DNA of 64,000 nt from Calditrichota bacterium (GTDB lineage: Bacteria; Calditrichota; Calditrichia; Calditrichales; Calditrichaceae), in contig JAJRSO010000002.1 in assembly GCA_024278755.1 (NCBI GenBank), positions 62,001 through 126,000 on the forward strand. Reading direction: 5' to 3'. Positions 16,253 through 26,452 of the stretch are shown here, in pieces. The notes beneath the pieces were generated by a model, which was not told the origin of the DNA, did no database searches, and was given only the letters and a program-made list of their open reading frames with translations. Numbering within the stretch: position 1 is the stretch's first letter; every line of letters starts with the position of its first letter. A program made the position numbers and the translations under genes.

Positions 16253-19200
16253 TTGAATGCTTTCTTAAAAAAAGTAGCAGGGGCAGTGCGTCTTTTCGTC
16301 TTCATCGTCCTTTTTGCTGTTCTGTATCCTAAGCCGGTTGCAGCCCAGATCGGTCTCCGTGTACCGGAGCCGCCGCGTGTTGTGCATCTGTTTCAGCCTC
16401 ATATTTACGGTCTGGAATTTTATCAGCAGGATTCCACTTTTTTTCAAAAACCGCCTTCCATATATAAACGTCAGATTCGGCTGGATTCCACCGCGTCTTT
16501 TATTTCGGTAAGCGAAGGGATCGACCATACCCAGTTTCAGTTACCGGCCGTTGTGGATATCGATACATATATTAAACTGCGTACCGCCTTTGACACCCGG
16601 GAATTGTGGAAAAAAAATACCCTCACCGCACTTAGCGGGAAAGTACAAAAGTCCTCCGGCGCCATTGAACTGGACATTCCGTTTCGTATCAAAAGTAAAG
16701 CCTTTACCCGCATTTTCGGTTCCGACCGAATCGGTTTGCGTGTAACCGGAAATATTTCATTTGATTTATCCGGACGAACGGAAAAGCGATCCGGCTCGGC
16801 AATTTCTGCCATCGAAAACCAGAACACCTTCAGTCCGCGTTTCAGACAGACGCAGCAGTTTACCGTCGAAGGGAAAATCGGCGATAAGGTTACGGTGTCG
16901 GTGGAGCAGAATTCCGAAGCGACCGTGGATATCGATAATACGCTAAAATTGCGGTACGACGGCGGGGAAGATGAGATTGTTCAAAAAATTGAAGCGGGAA
17001 ATATTTCCCTTTCACTGCCTTCTACAAAATATGTAATTTTCGGCGGTTCCAATCAGGGTTTGTTTGGATTAAAAACCCAGATGCAGTTGGGCGATTTATA
17101 TTTTACCGCCATTGCATCACTGGAAAAAGGGCAGCAGCAGGAGCTCTCTGTAAGCGGCGGCTCCAAGAAGTCAAGCTCTAAAATTAAGGATTATAATTTT
17201 ATCCGTAACCGGTATTTTTTTGCGGACACGTGGTACCACGATAATTTTGAGGTGGGATTTAAAGACAACCCCACGCAGTTTGTGGTTCCGGCCGACCGAA
17301 AGATTTTACAACTGGAAGTCTGGCAGTCTACAGGAATTACCGATAGGAAGAAGCGCAAGGGTATTGCCGTTTTAGACCCTGCGCAATACTGGAATTCCGC
17401 TACCGGATACAAGGGAGTGGATATTGATGCGCTTAACACGACGCTTGCCGCGGATACATTAGAATATTATTATGGATATTTTAAGCGTCTGGATGAGGGG
17501 AAAGATTACACTTATGATGAGTACCGGGGGTTTTTTACGCTCAGCCAAACAGCCGACGAGCAGTCGGCCCTTGCTGTTTCGTTTGTAACCGAAGGTCAGG
17601 CCGCCAACCCCTCCATCCCTACGACCGGTACGATGAGCGCTTTACTTAGCGATAGCCTGCAGCCGGTTGTGCTGCGGTTAATTAAACCCAAAGCAATGCA
17701 GCCGGATAATAAAAACACATGGCCGCTTATGATGCGCAATGTGTATTCGCTCGGCGGTACAAAAATAGAACGGGAAGGGTTTGAACTGCGTCTGGAAAAT
17801 AATGTAAACGGTAATCACGAGATCTATCCGGAGGGCGGTAATAAATCCTATTTAAATTTGCTTGGGCTGGATGTGCTGGATGTAAATGGCGCTGTGGTGG
17901 AAGGTGGCGATGAGCAGATAGACAATAACCGGTATATTGTTAATCTAAATGACGGTACGCTGATGTTTCCCGCTTTACGGCCTTTCAATCCGCAAAAAGG
18001 AAGCCGTTTTGAAGGCCGCCTGCCGGAAGAGAACCTGGTGGATATGTATGATGTAACGCCCAATCAGACGACCCTTGCCGAACGTAGTCAGTTTGAAATG
18101 CTGGTAACTTCCAAGAGTACCCGCTCTACGTTTGACCTTGGGTTTTATGTGCTTGAAAACAGCGAAGTAGTTACTGCCGGAGGCCAAACCCTGGTACGTG
18201 ATAAAGATTATACGATTGATTATTTTAGCGGACAGCTCACTCTGATTTCTGCCGAAGCCAAACGTTCCAGCGCGCAGTTGCATATCAAATACGAACGGGC
18301 CAATCTTTTTCAGCTCGATAAAAAAACCATTTTCGGCGGTCGCCTGGAATACCGTTTCCTGGACAATTCCTTTGTGGGGCTGACCGCGCTGTATCTGAAC
18401 AAAACCACGCTGGACAGGCGTGTTCGCGTAGGGCAGGAACCGTTCAGCAACTTTGTATGGGATGTCAATGCGGCCTTTAAGTTTAAGCCGCGTTTTATAA
18501 CCAAAGCCATGAATGCCCTCCCTTTTTTAGAAACGAACGCAGAATCGCATATCAATATCGAAGGTGAATTTGCCCAGGTGCTTCCCAATCCCAATTCGCT
18601 GAACAATAGTAAAACCGGGGATAATGACGGTGTCGCCTATGTGGATGATTTCGAATCCAGTAAACGTACCACTACTTTAGGTATCCGATACCGAACCTGG
18701 AGCATGGCTTCGGCGCCAAAATATATGGCGACGATCGGGGAAGGTGAAGATTTGGACGAAGTGGAAGTGGATTCGAAACGGGGCACCATTGTCTGGTTTA
18801 ATCCCTACAATCAAACGTTGATTAAAGATATTTGGCCCAACCGGGATGTAAACGCTCAAACCGGACAGACGACGGATGTGTTGGGTATCGATATAATGCG
18901 GCCCGAAGATTCAGACCCCGACAGCGCCTGGGCTGGCATTATGCGTTCCACCATTAATTTTTCCGATCAGCAGAAAACCAAATACATCGAAATGTGGATT
19001 CAGGGTTACGACGGAACCGTAAATATCGATATTGGCCGTATTTCGGAGGACTGGTATCTAAAAGGCAAGAACCTGAGTCTCGAAGACAGCAGGGGCAACC
19101 TGAATACGGAAGATAAAAATTCAAACGGTCTTTTGGAACTGGAAGAAGATATCGGAATTGACGGCGTTCCCGACGGGCAGCCCGGTGACGATCCCTTTGA

Positions 19201-22200
19201 TAACTGGAGTGAGCCTAAAGCAGGCGCCCTGAATATGTACGATGGCTATTTATACGACGGAATAAACGGTACCGAAGGAAACCATAATTCACGGGACGCC
19301 CGTTATCCGGATACGGAAGACTTAGACGGTGACGGCGATATATCAACAATAAACGAATATTTTGAATATTCGTTTTCACTGGATTCTCTGGATACGGAAA
19401 CCAATGCCCGGGAGTGGATTAAAGGGTCCACCGAGAAAAAATGGCGTCTGTTTAGAATACCGCTTAATAAATATACGAAAGTTGTGGGAAATCCGGATCC
19501 TAATTTTCAGCAAATTTTCTTTGTGCGTTTATGGTTTAGCGATTTACCGGTGGAGCGCAGACGTATTAAAATTGCCACGTTCGATTTTGTGGGTAACGAG
19601 TGGGAGGAACGCGGCATTGCCGTGCATAAAGATTCCGCCTTTGTTAAAAACGATTCGCTGTTTACCCTGGCCACCTACAATACCGAAGAAAATGCCGACC
19701 CGCCGCAATCGTATGAATCGCCTCCGGGCGTTACCGGCGTACGCGACAGGATTACAAAAGCGCTGTCCAAAGAGCAGTCGCTGGTAATGTCGCTGACCGA
19801 TTTAATGCCCGGTGAATATGCCGAAGCTAAAAAGACCATGTTCAGCGCCATGGATCTGCTTAATTATAAAAAGCTGCGCATGTTTGTTCATGGCGATAAA
19901 CTGTTGCCTTCCGAGCCGCCGGTGGAAATTTCACCCGGGGACACGGTGGGCGATTTTTCTCAGTTGCGCTTTTATCTGCGTTTTGGCTCCGACGCTAACA
20001 ATTATTACGAGTTTGGCAGGGATATTTATGCCGGCTGGTACAAAGGAAATGAAATTGACATTGATTTGGATGAATTGGCGGCCATTAAATCCATCGATTC
20101 ACTGAATATCGGTACGGCTGATACGCTCATCTTCCGGAAAAAACTTCCCGGAAATACACAAGCGTATTATTTGGCCCACGGTCGTCCAAACCTGAAAAAT
20201 ATTCGCTATTTTATTATTGGCGTAAAACACCGGGGCGACGAAATGGGACGCATCGGCACGCCTTTTACGGGTGAGCTTTGGCTGGATGAATTACGCCTGT
20301 CCAATGTGCGCCGTAATAAAGCTTCTGCCTTGCGTTTAAGTACCAGTGTGGCTTTGGCCGACGTAATTACCTTTAATGCGCAGTGGGAAAGCAAAGACGC
20401 CGATTTTCATAATATCAGCACGCAGTTCGGCAAGGGCGATACGCAGGAACGGCAGAACTACCGCGGTAAAATTGTACTGGATAAATTTTTGCCGGATTCG
20501 TGGGATTTATCCATTCCCATAGACGGCAGCGCCAGTTTTAGCCGCAGCATTCCCAAGTATAAACCGAAGACCGACGAACTCACCGGATATGGAAATGATA
20601 CGTTTGATAAAAAACTACGTTCTTTGTTTGGAACCCGTTCTCTGGATCCCGCCCTGGAAGAACTGACATCTGCCAACGAAGTGCTGGGTTGGGGTACTAC
20701 CATAAAAACCCGTTCTAAATCCAAACGGTGGTATTTGCGTTATACAATTGATGAAATGCTGTTTGATTTTGACTATTCCCGAAAGAACAGCAGCAACTGG
20801 GAAACCTTATTTAATCGTTCGGAACAGTATAAGGAATCATTTCGTTACAGTATCCCGTTTAGTAAAAGCAATTATATTCAGCCGTTTACGATTTTTAAAA
20901 ATTTTCCGGTACTCAAAAAACTTAGTGATCAAAAGCTCTATTATTCGCCCCAAAGCATAAAAATGTCCTTAAATGTTTTTGATTCCGAGTCCGAAAAACT
21001 GCTTCGTCGCGCGGGCAGCGAAAAGACGCGTATCGTCAATACGGGCACTACACGTTCTATCAGCACGGGATATATGTTTTTCCCCAGTATGAAATTTTCG
21101 TATGGCCGTACGCATAAAACGGATGCGGATTTTGTGGGACTGAAACACGAAGATATTTTAAAAGAGATTTTAACCAAAGCAAATTTTGGTAAAGAAACCG
21201 ATATCTCCCAATCCTTTAAGGGCGATTATAATCCTAAAATTATAGACTGGTTTAAGCCCAGTTATTCGTATAGCAACAATTTCTCCTACAATCTTACTAA
21301 CGGATACAAATACCGCCAAACGGCCAATAAAACAACACAGCGGGTGGGGCTTACGATTAGTCCGGGAAAATTGTTAAAAAGTATATACAGCCCTAAAGGA
21401 CAAAAGAAAAAATCCAGAGGAAGAGGTTCGCGCCGCAGGGGGAGTAAAAATACCAAGCAGCAGAAAACAGAGGCCAAAAAGAGTACGTCTTTTTCGATTA
21501 CAACCCCTTTGATGTGGATATATGATGTCTTTGCGGGCTGGAGCAGCGTTAAAACAACCATTACAAAAAATGAAAGTAACCGCCACCAGTATCTGAATTC
21601 CATGCCCAAATGGAAATACCAGTTTGGCTTTACCAAAGATCCGGGCGTTGGGCAGGATATCGAAATGGCCGAACGGGAGAATATCCTGCTGGTCGGGCCG
21701 TCGAACCAGGAGACCTACTCGGTGCGCACTTCCACCAGCTTAAGTTTAACCTCGTTTATAAAAACAACGCTGTCGCACGACTATTCTACTCAGGAGTCAA
21801 ACGCCAATTACGGACAAACCCGAAGCGGCACCAGAAACAGCTCCTATTTTTCACTAAGCGACGATCCATTAACCGAAATTAAAGGAATTTCGGGCATAAA
21901 CGCCTTTATTCCCGATTGGACCGTATCGGTTAATAAAATAGAAAAACTCTTTTTCTTCCCTTCGTTTGCAAAATCCATAACTTTGGAACACAGCCATTCA
22001 AGCAAGTATTCCGAGCGTTTAACTTTAAATCCCATCGACAAAAAATATGAGGCGGCTTCGAGTACATACAGCAATAACTGGCAACCGCTCGTCGGCGTCA
22101 ATATCCGTACAAAATGGGGGGTGAATGCTAAAATTCGCATGACCAATTCCACCAGCTATTCGGCGGCGCGCGCCGCAGGATCCACAAAAAGCGAAACCGA

Positions 22201-22540
22201 ACAGGTTACATTCAGCATGTCTTATAAAAAATCCACCGGTTTTAAAATTCCCATTCCGATTTGGCCTTTTAAAGGAAAAACGTTTAAAAATGAAATTAAT
22301 TTTAACCTGACTTTCGATACGTCCAATAACCGAACATACCAGAGACAGTTTGGGCAAAAGAAGTTTCAGGAACGGCAAAATAATAAAACCTGGAAACTGC
22401 GTCCTTCCGCAACCTACCGATTCAGCACCCGTGTGCAGGGAAGTATGTTTTATGAACGGGGATTTACGGAAAACAAAGTTTCGGGTAAGTATACTTATAA
22501 TGAATTTGGCATCACCGTGAATATTGCAATACATGATTAA
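16253..22540 (+). CDS. sprA: SprA/Sov-type type IX secretion translocon
   Basis: A 2095-residue giant outer-membrane beta-barrel that forms the T9SS pore through which sorting-domain proteins leave the cell. A basic N terminus and signal peptide end VAA at residue 31, exposing Gln. The long, Tyr- and Gly-rich body of alternating strands and the block DGVAYVDDFESSKRTT near residue 800 are recognisable SprA features; Flavobacterium SprA is around 2400 residues. The reading frame opens with TTG at 16253 and has no in-frame ATG nearby; GTG at 16286 (just before RLFVFIVLFAV) is an alternative that also keeps the signal peptide. No classic ribosome site fits either. PorV-like partners lie at 26453 and 27413. 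Confidence 0.92.
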   Translation: MNAFLKKVAGAVRLFVFIVLFAVLYPKPVAAQIGLRVPEPPRVVHLFQPHIYGLEFYQQDSTFFQKPPSIYKRQIRLDSTASFISVSEGIDHTQFQLPAVVDIDTYIKLRTAFDTRELWKKNTLTALSGKVQKSSGAIELDIPFRIKSKAFTRIFGSDRIGLRVTGNISFDLSGRTEKRSGSAISAIENQNTFSPRFRQTQQFTVEGKIGDKVTVSVEQNSEATVDIDNTLKLRYDGGEDEIVQKIEAGNISLSLPSTKYVIFGGSNQGLFGLKTQMQLGDLYFTAIASLEKGQQQELSVSGGSKKSSSKIKDYNFIRNRYFFADTWYHDNFEVGFKDNPTQFVVPADRKILQLEVWQSTGITDRKKRKGIAVLDPAQYWNSATGYKGVDIDALNTTLAADTLEYYYGYFKRLDEGKDYTYDEYRGFFTLSQTADEQSALAVSFVTEGQAANPSIPTTGTMSALLSDSLQPVVLRLIKPKAMQPDNKNTWPLMMRNVYSLGGTKIEREGFELRLENNVNGNHEIYPEGGNKSYLNLLGLDVLDVNGAVVEGGDEQIDNNRYIVNLNDGTLMFPALRPFNPQKGSRFEGRLPEENLVDMYDVTPNQTTLAERSQFEMLVTSKSTRSTFDLGFYVLENSEVVTAGGQTLVRDKDYTIDYFSGQLTLISAEAKRSSAQLHIKYERANLFQLDKKTIFGGRLEYRFLDNSFVGLTALYLNKTTLDRRVRVGQEPFSNFVWDVNAAFKFKPRFITKAMNALPFLETNAESHINIEGEFAQVLPNPNSLNNSKTGDNDGVAYVDDFESSKRTTTLGIRYRTWSMASAPKYMATIGEGEDLDEVEVDSKRGTIVWFNPYNQTLIKDIWPNRDVNAQTGQTTDVLGIDIMRPEDSDPDSAWAGIMRSTINFSDQQKTKYIEMWIQGYDGTVNIDIGRISEDWYLKGKNLSLEDSRGNLNTEDKNSNGLLELEEDIGIDGVPDGQPGDDPFDNWSEPKAGALNMYDGYLYDGINGTEGNHNSRDARYPDTEDLDGDGDISTINEYFEYSFSLDSLDTETNAREWIKGSTEKKWRLFRIPLNKYTKVVGNPDPNFQQIFFVRLWFSDLPVERRRIKIATFDFVGNEWEERGIAVHKDSAFVKNDSLFTLATYNTEENADPPQSYESPPGVTGVRDRITKALSKEQSLVMSLTDLMPGEYAEAKKTMFSAMDLLNYKKLRMFVHGDKLLPSEPPVEISPGDTVGDFSQLRFYLRFGSDANNYYEFGRDIYAGWYKGNEIDIDLDELAAIKSIDSLNIGTADTLIFRKKLPGNTQAYYLAHGRPNLKNIRYFIIGVKHRGDEMGRIGTPFTGELWLDELRLSNVRRNKASALRLSTSVALADVITFNAQWESKDADFHNISTQFGKGDTQERQNYRGKIVLDKFLPDSWDLSIPIDGSASFSRSIPKYKPKTDELTGYGNDTFDKKLRSLFGTRSLDPALEELTSANEVLGWGTTIKTRSKSKRWYLRYTIDEMLFDFDYSRKNSSNWETLFNRSEQYKESFRYSIPFSKSNYIQPFTIFKNFPVLKKLSDQKLYYSPQSIKMSLNVFDSESEKLLRRAGSEKTRIVNTGTTRSISTGYMFFPSMKFSYGRTHKTDADFVGLKHEDILKEILTKANFGKETDISQSFKGDYNPKIIDWFKPSYSYSNNFSYNLTNGYKYRQTANKTTQRVGLTISPGKLLKSIYSPKGQKKKSRGRGSRRRGSKNTKQQKTEAKKSTSFSITTPLMWIYDVFAGWSSVKTTITKNESNRHQYLNSMPKWKYQFGFTKDPGVGQDIEMAERENILLVGPSNQETYSVRTSTSLSLTSFIKTTLSHDYSTQESNANYGQTRSGTRNSSYFSLSDDPLTEIKGISGINAFIPDWTVSVNKIEKLFFFPSFAKSITLEHSHSSKYSERLTLNPIDKKYEAASSTYSNNWQPLVGVNIRTKWGVNAKIRMTNSTSYSAARAAGSTKSETEQVTFSMSYKKSTGFKIPIPIWPFKGKTFKNEINFNLTFDTSNNRTYQRQFGQKKFQERQNNKTWKLRPSATYRFSTRVQGSMFYERGFTENKVSGKYTYNEFGITVNIAIHD

Positions 22541-22632
22541 GCGGAATAAATACCGAACAATGTGTTTTGACGATTTTTTTGTGTTACGGCGCGTAAGTAT
22601 TTATTTTTAAGCTTGTTTTAAAGGAGCATAAA

Positions 22633-23532
22633 GTGCGTATACGAGTACTGTTTATTTTATTAGTTCTGTTTGCCGCCCAAAAACCGGCGGCGGCTCAGTT
22701 TGACGCGGATCGCGCTTTTTCCTATTTAAAAAAGCAGGTGGATTTCGGAACCCGCGAGCCGGGGAGCAAAGGACATGGGCTCTGTCTGGAATTTTTAGAT
22801 GCGGAACTGCGTCAACTGGCAGACAGTGTACGGCTGCAAAGTTTTGAATTTCAGGATATGCGCAATAATAAGCATTTTACTCTGACGAATGTCATCGCTT
22901 CTTTTAATCCCACCGCAAAGAAACGTATCTTTTTTGCAGCGCATTGGGATACCCGACCGCGGGCAGACTATGACATAAAAGAGAACCGGGAAAAACCCAT
23001 CCCCGGAGCCAACGACGGAGCCAGCGGTGTGGCGGTTTTATTGGAAATAGCCCGGCAGTTAAAACTAACGCCGGTAACGATTGGCGTGGACTTAATCTTT
23101 TTTGACGGGGAGGATTACGGTGAAGAGGGACATCTCGAAGATTATTTTTTAGGCTCCCGCTATTTTGCCAAACATGCTTCGGATTACCATCCGGAATATG
23201 GTGTTTTGCTGGATATGATTGGCGACGCCAATTTAAACATTCCCAAAGAGGGCTGGTCTAACCAGTATTTACCGCAAATCGTGGAGAAAGTCTGGCGTAC
23301 GGCGCGCGACCTCGGCTATACGGAATTTGAAGATCGGGTTGGGCTGCAGATAAGCGATGATCATCTGATTTTGATTGAACACGGAATCCCCTGTATTGAT
23401 GTAATTGATTTTGAATATCCGGACCGCTCGCACCGCTATTGGCATACCTTGCAGGATACGCCGGACAAATGCAGCCCCCAAAGCCTCGAAACGGTGGGCC
23501 GGGTAATGATGGAATTGATTTATTCTGAATAA
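22633..23532 (+). CDS. Glutaminyl-peptide cyclotransferase (type II QC, M28 fold)
   Basis: A 299-residue periplasmic zinc enzyme that cyclises N-terminal Gln to pyroglutamate. The signal peptide ends AAA at residue 21, exposing Gln itself. The order of motifs matches animal-type and Bacteroidota QCs: AAHWDTRPRAD, GANDGASGVAVLLE with zinc ligand Asp128, FFDGEDYG with catalytic Glu160 and ligand Asp161, the GSRYFA segment, ISDDHLIL, and YWHTLQD with ligand His271. GTG start with AAGGAG seven bases upstream. An M28 aminopeptidase is the alternative, but the DDH and WHT blocks favour cyclase. It follows sprA by 92 bases, and many exported proteins here begin with Gln after cleavage. Confidence 0.85.
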   Translation: MRIRVLFILLVLFAAQKPAAAQFDADRAFSYLKKQVDFGTREPGSKGHGLCLEFLDAELRQLADSVRLQSFEFQDMRNNKHFTLTNVIASFNPTAKKRIFFAAHWDTRPRADYDIKENREKPIPGANDGASGVAVLLEIARQLKLTPVTIGVDLIFFDGEDYGEEGHLEDYFLGSRYFAKHASDYHPEYGVLLDMIGDANLNIPKEGWSNQYLPQIVEKVWRTARDLGYTEFEDRVGLQISDDHLILIEHGIPCIDVIDFEYPDRSHRYWHTLQDTPDKCSPQSLETVGRVMMELIYSE

Positions 23533-23557
23533 TTAAACCGTATAAAAGCAGGTGGCT

Positions 23558-24409
23558 ATGTCCAAACAATGGATTGAAATTAAAATTACCCTACCGTCTG
23601 AATACCTGGAATCCATCTCTTCTTATCTTTTTGCGCTTGGTAGCAGCGGACTGGTGGAAGAAGACAATGCCTGTACGGTTTATTTTCCCGAAGAGAATTG
23701 GATTCCCGATAGTTATGTTTTACTGCGTTCATTCTGTAAAGCCCTTTATCCCGATGTACGTTTTTTCCAGTCACGGGTTCAGGCCGAAAACTGGAACGAG
23801 AACTGGAAGAAAAACTTTCATCCGTTTCGCATTACGAAAAACTGCATCATTGTTCCGGACTGGGAAAAGGAATACGATGCGGGTGATGCGCATAAAATAA
23901 TTATCAGCCCTAAAATGGCCTTTGGAACCGGGCATCATGAAACGACAAAGCTAATTTTAAGGCTTCTGCCCGAGTACTTAAATCCTCAGGCAAGCGTACT
24001 GGATGCGGGAACGGGCAGCGCCATTCTTTCCATTTATGCCGCTCAGTTGGGCGCGGAACGGATAACCGCTTTTGATCCCGACCCGGATGCGGTTGAAAAT
24101 GCGCTGGAAAATATTAAACTGAACGGTTTTCAGACGCGTATTGCCGCCCAGGTTGCCACGCTGCATGAGATTGAAAAAAACGAGTTTGATTTGATTCTGG
24201 CAAATATTAACCGTAACGTGTTGCTTACTCTGGCAGAACCGTTTACACATTTTATCCTGCCCGAGGGGACATTAATTTTGTCCGGCTTACTGGAACATGA
24301 TTTTGACCGGGTAAACGAAACATACGCTGCGGCCGGCTGGTATTTGCGGCGTAAAGAACAATTGGGAGAATGGCTGGCGCTGGTATGGGTTCGAAACGCG
24401 CAGGAATAA
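23558..24409 (+). CDS. prmA: Ribosomal protein L11 methyltransferase PrmA
   Basis: Class I SAM-dependent methyltransferase that trimethylates ribosomal protein L11. The N-terminal ~110 residues form the L11-recognition domain, with WNENWKKNF, which is typical of PrmA. The SAM-binding core follows: FGTGHHETT, motif I DAGTGSAILSIYA, and the motif IV-like LILANINRNVL. I choose ATG 23558 over GTG 23552 because AGCAGGTGG then lies just upstream. The protein is about 283 residues, the usual size. Its placement among secretion-related genes looks incidental. Confidence 0.93.
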   Translation: MSKQWIEIKITLPSEYLESISSYLFALGSSGLVEEDNACTVYFPEENWIPDSYVLLRSFCKALYPDVRFFQSRVQAENWNENWKKNFHPFRITKNCIIVPDWEKEYDAGDAHKIIISPKMAFGTGHHETTKLILRLLPEYLNPQASVLDAGTGSAILSIYAAQLGAERITAFDPDPDAVENALENIKLNGFQTRIAAQVATLHEIEKNEFDLILANINRNVLLTLAEPFTHFILPEGTLILSGLLEHDFDRVNETYAAAGWYLRRKEQLGEWLALVWVRNAQE

Positions 24410-24461
24410 ACCATATTTATCGGAAAAGTGAAACTGGGATATTTTCGACAGGCAGGAAAAA

Positions 24462-24893
24462 ATGATAAAAAAAACAGGAATAATTACAACGCTGGCCCTG
24501 CTGGCTCTGCTGGTTTCATGTTCGGAACCGGCAAACAAGGGAGCCGGCGTCATTAAAAATATCTATATGCCGGATAGTTTGCAGCGTCCGGATTCCATTG
24601 CCGTGGCCCTGATCCGCGCAGAAGTGGAAGACCCGGATGGGCTGGACGACGTCGAATCCGTTTATTTTTATTCGCTTAAACCGAACGGGGAATATGCCAA
24701 TGGCGGAAACGGGTTTGATATGATGGATGATGGAACTTTTGGGGATGAAATTGCCGGTGACGGCATCTATTCGCTGGGTATCCAGATTAATGATCAGGCG
24801 CAGTTGGGAACCTATATTTTTACATTCAATATGCGCGACAAGGCGGGAAACTCCGCAGAAGAAGTGGCAGATTCAATTAAGGTGTATGAATAG
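24462..24893 (+). CDS. Lipoprotein with an Ig-like/choice-of-anchor domain, 143 aa
   Basis: Signal peptide ending in lipobox LVSC with Cys20 as the lipidation site. The mature protein is one beta-sandwich-like domain: EVEDPDGLDDVESVYF and DDGTFGDEIAGDGIYS are motifs of bacterial cadherin/Ig-like domains with calcium-type Asp loops, and DKAGNSAEEVADSIKV closes it. AGGAAAAA lies before the ATG. Its stop TAG is immediately followed by the ATG of the next gene with no spacer, so the two are translationally linked and the products may work together at the surface. No enzymatic motif is seen. Confidence 0.75.
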   Translation: MIKKTGIITTLALLALLVSCSEPANKGAGVIKNIYMPDSLQRPDSIAVALIRAEVEDPDGLDDVESVYFYSLKPNGEYANGGNGFDMMDDGTFGDEIAGDGIYSLGIQINDQAQLGTYIFTFNMRDKAGNSAEEVADSIKVYE

Positions 24894-26372
24894 ATGAAAA
24901 AAATACTTTTGATATTGGTTATCTTGGGCATATGTTCGGCCTTAATGGCCCAGACGCTTTATAAAAATTCTTTTGCTTTGACAGATGAAACAGAAAATTT
25001 TAGCGGCCAGTTGTATGGCAACGGTATTGTGGATTTGCTGGTGCAGGATTCGATCGTGTGGGCCGCGACCGGGTACGGTCTGAGCAAAGCCATGTATCGC
25101 GGCTGGGACAATCCGCTGGAGTGGCGCTCTTTTTCCGATAATGAATACCTGGGAAAAGGCGGCGTTTCGGCCATGGCTATTATGAATGATGACAGCAGTA
25201 CGCTGTGGATTGCCACGGCCTTTGATACAACGGCACAGGGTACAGATTTGCCTGCCGGCGGCGGCTTAAGCTATACAAAAGATGGCGGCGAAACCTGGAT
25301 ACATATTCCGCAGCCGGTAGATACAAAAGACGTGACGGCCTATGCCCCCACGACCACTGTAATTCAAAATCTGACGTACGACATTGCCTTTGTCGGTGAA
25401 ACAATTTGGATCGCCAGCTTTGGCGGCGGGCTGCGTCGTTCGGATGATTGGGGCGCCACCTGGCAGGTTGTGACAACAGACGGATTACCTTTTAACAGTG
25501 GACAGTATCTGAATCACCGCGCTTTTTCGCTGCTGACAGTCGAGGACACTCTTTGGGTAGGCACGGCGGAAGGCATCAGTAAGACGGTGGACAACGGGGC
25601 CACCTGGGAACACTTTACGGCAGATGTGAATGATCCCGCAACGATTTCCGGAAATTTTATTGTGGCTCTGGCCTGGCAGGAGGAAACAAACTCTCTGTGG
25701 GCGGCAACGCTTCCGGCGGAAAGTCAGGGGGAGGTTCGGGCAATTAGCAGAACGTCGGACGGCGGTGCTACCTGGGAACGAATGCTGACGGACGAACAGA
25801 TTTTTGCGCATAATATTGCCTTTGCCGAAAATCGGGTCTATGTGCCCTCGGACCAGGGGTTGTTCTATTCCAATAATAATGGTTTAGACTGGGAAGAACC
25901 ACTTACCGCCTTGCAGGACACCGATTCCGGAAATGAAATTTTTCAGGAAGAATACTATTCGGCGGCTGTACAGTCTGTTTCGGGTACGGAGATTTTATGG
26001 CTTGGTAATTCGGATGGACTCGCTTATACCGTCGTTGACGATAATCTGAACAATGCGCCGTGGAATATTGCTCGTTCTTCTGTCTCTGTAAAAAGCCGGA
26101 CAAAACCAAAAGTGTACGCCTATCACTCACCCTTTTCTCCATCACGGCACTACTATGTGCGCTTCGAATTTGACGAAGACAAAGAATTTGAGGGATCCAT
26201 AAAAATTTATGATTTTGCCATGGATTTTGTGGCGGATATTCCCACAGGCGAACTAAATCCAAAATGGAATGGTAAAAATTCAGCCGGGAAAACAGTGGCC
26301 AGCGGAGTCTATTTTTTTAAGGCCGAAATCGGCGGTTCGGCAACCTGGGGTAAGGTTGTGGTAATCAATTAA
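24894..26372 (+). CDS. Exported beta-propeller (BNR/Reg_prop-like) protein with T9SS-type C-terminal domain
   Basis: A 492-residue secreted protein. The signal peptide ends LMA at residue 19, exposing Gln. The body shows repeated blades of the form WVGTAEGISKTVDNGATW and TSDGGATWERM, the BNR/sialidase-type propeller also seen in YCF48-like and sortilin-like proteins. The final ~85 residues contain FSPSRHYYVRFEF, KIYDFAMDFV and SGVYFFKAEI, a FlgD-like T9SS sorting domain. It abuts the lipoprotein gene and is followed by two PorV-family barrels, PorV being the T9SS shuttle that collects sorting-domain cargo. The ligand of the propeller is unknown. Confidence 0.82.
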   Translation: MKKILLILVILGICSALMAQTLYKNSFALTDETENFSGQLYGNGIVDLLVQDSIVWAATGYGLSKAMYRGWDNPLEWRSFSDNEYLGKGGVSAMAIMNDDSSTLWIATAFDTTAQGTDLPAGGGLSYTKDGGETWIHIPQPVDTKDVTAYAPTTTVIQNLTYDIAFVGETIWIASFGGGLRRSDDWGATWQVVTTDGLPFNSGQYLNHRAFSLLTVEDTLWVGTAEGISKTVDNGATWEHFTADVNDPATISGNFIVALAWQEETNSLWAATLPAESQGEVRAISRTSDGGATWERMLTDEQIFAHNIAFAENRVYVPSDQGLFYSNNNGLDWEEPLTALQDTDSGNEIFQEEYYSAAVQSVSGTEILWLGNSDGLAYTVVDDNLNNAPWNIARSSVSVKSRTKPKVYAYHSPFSPSRHYYVRFEFDEDKEFEGSIKIYDFAMDFVADIPTGELNPKWNGKNSAGKTVASGVYFFKAEIGGSATWGKVVVIN

Positions 26373-26452
26373 AGCAGGGTATTGTTCGTGATAGAATTAA
26401 TAAGGTATTTAACAGGTATCAACGGATCTGTAAAACAGATAAAAGGTTACGT

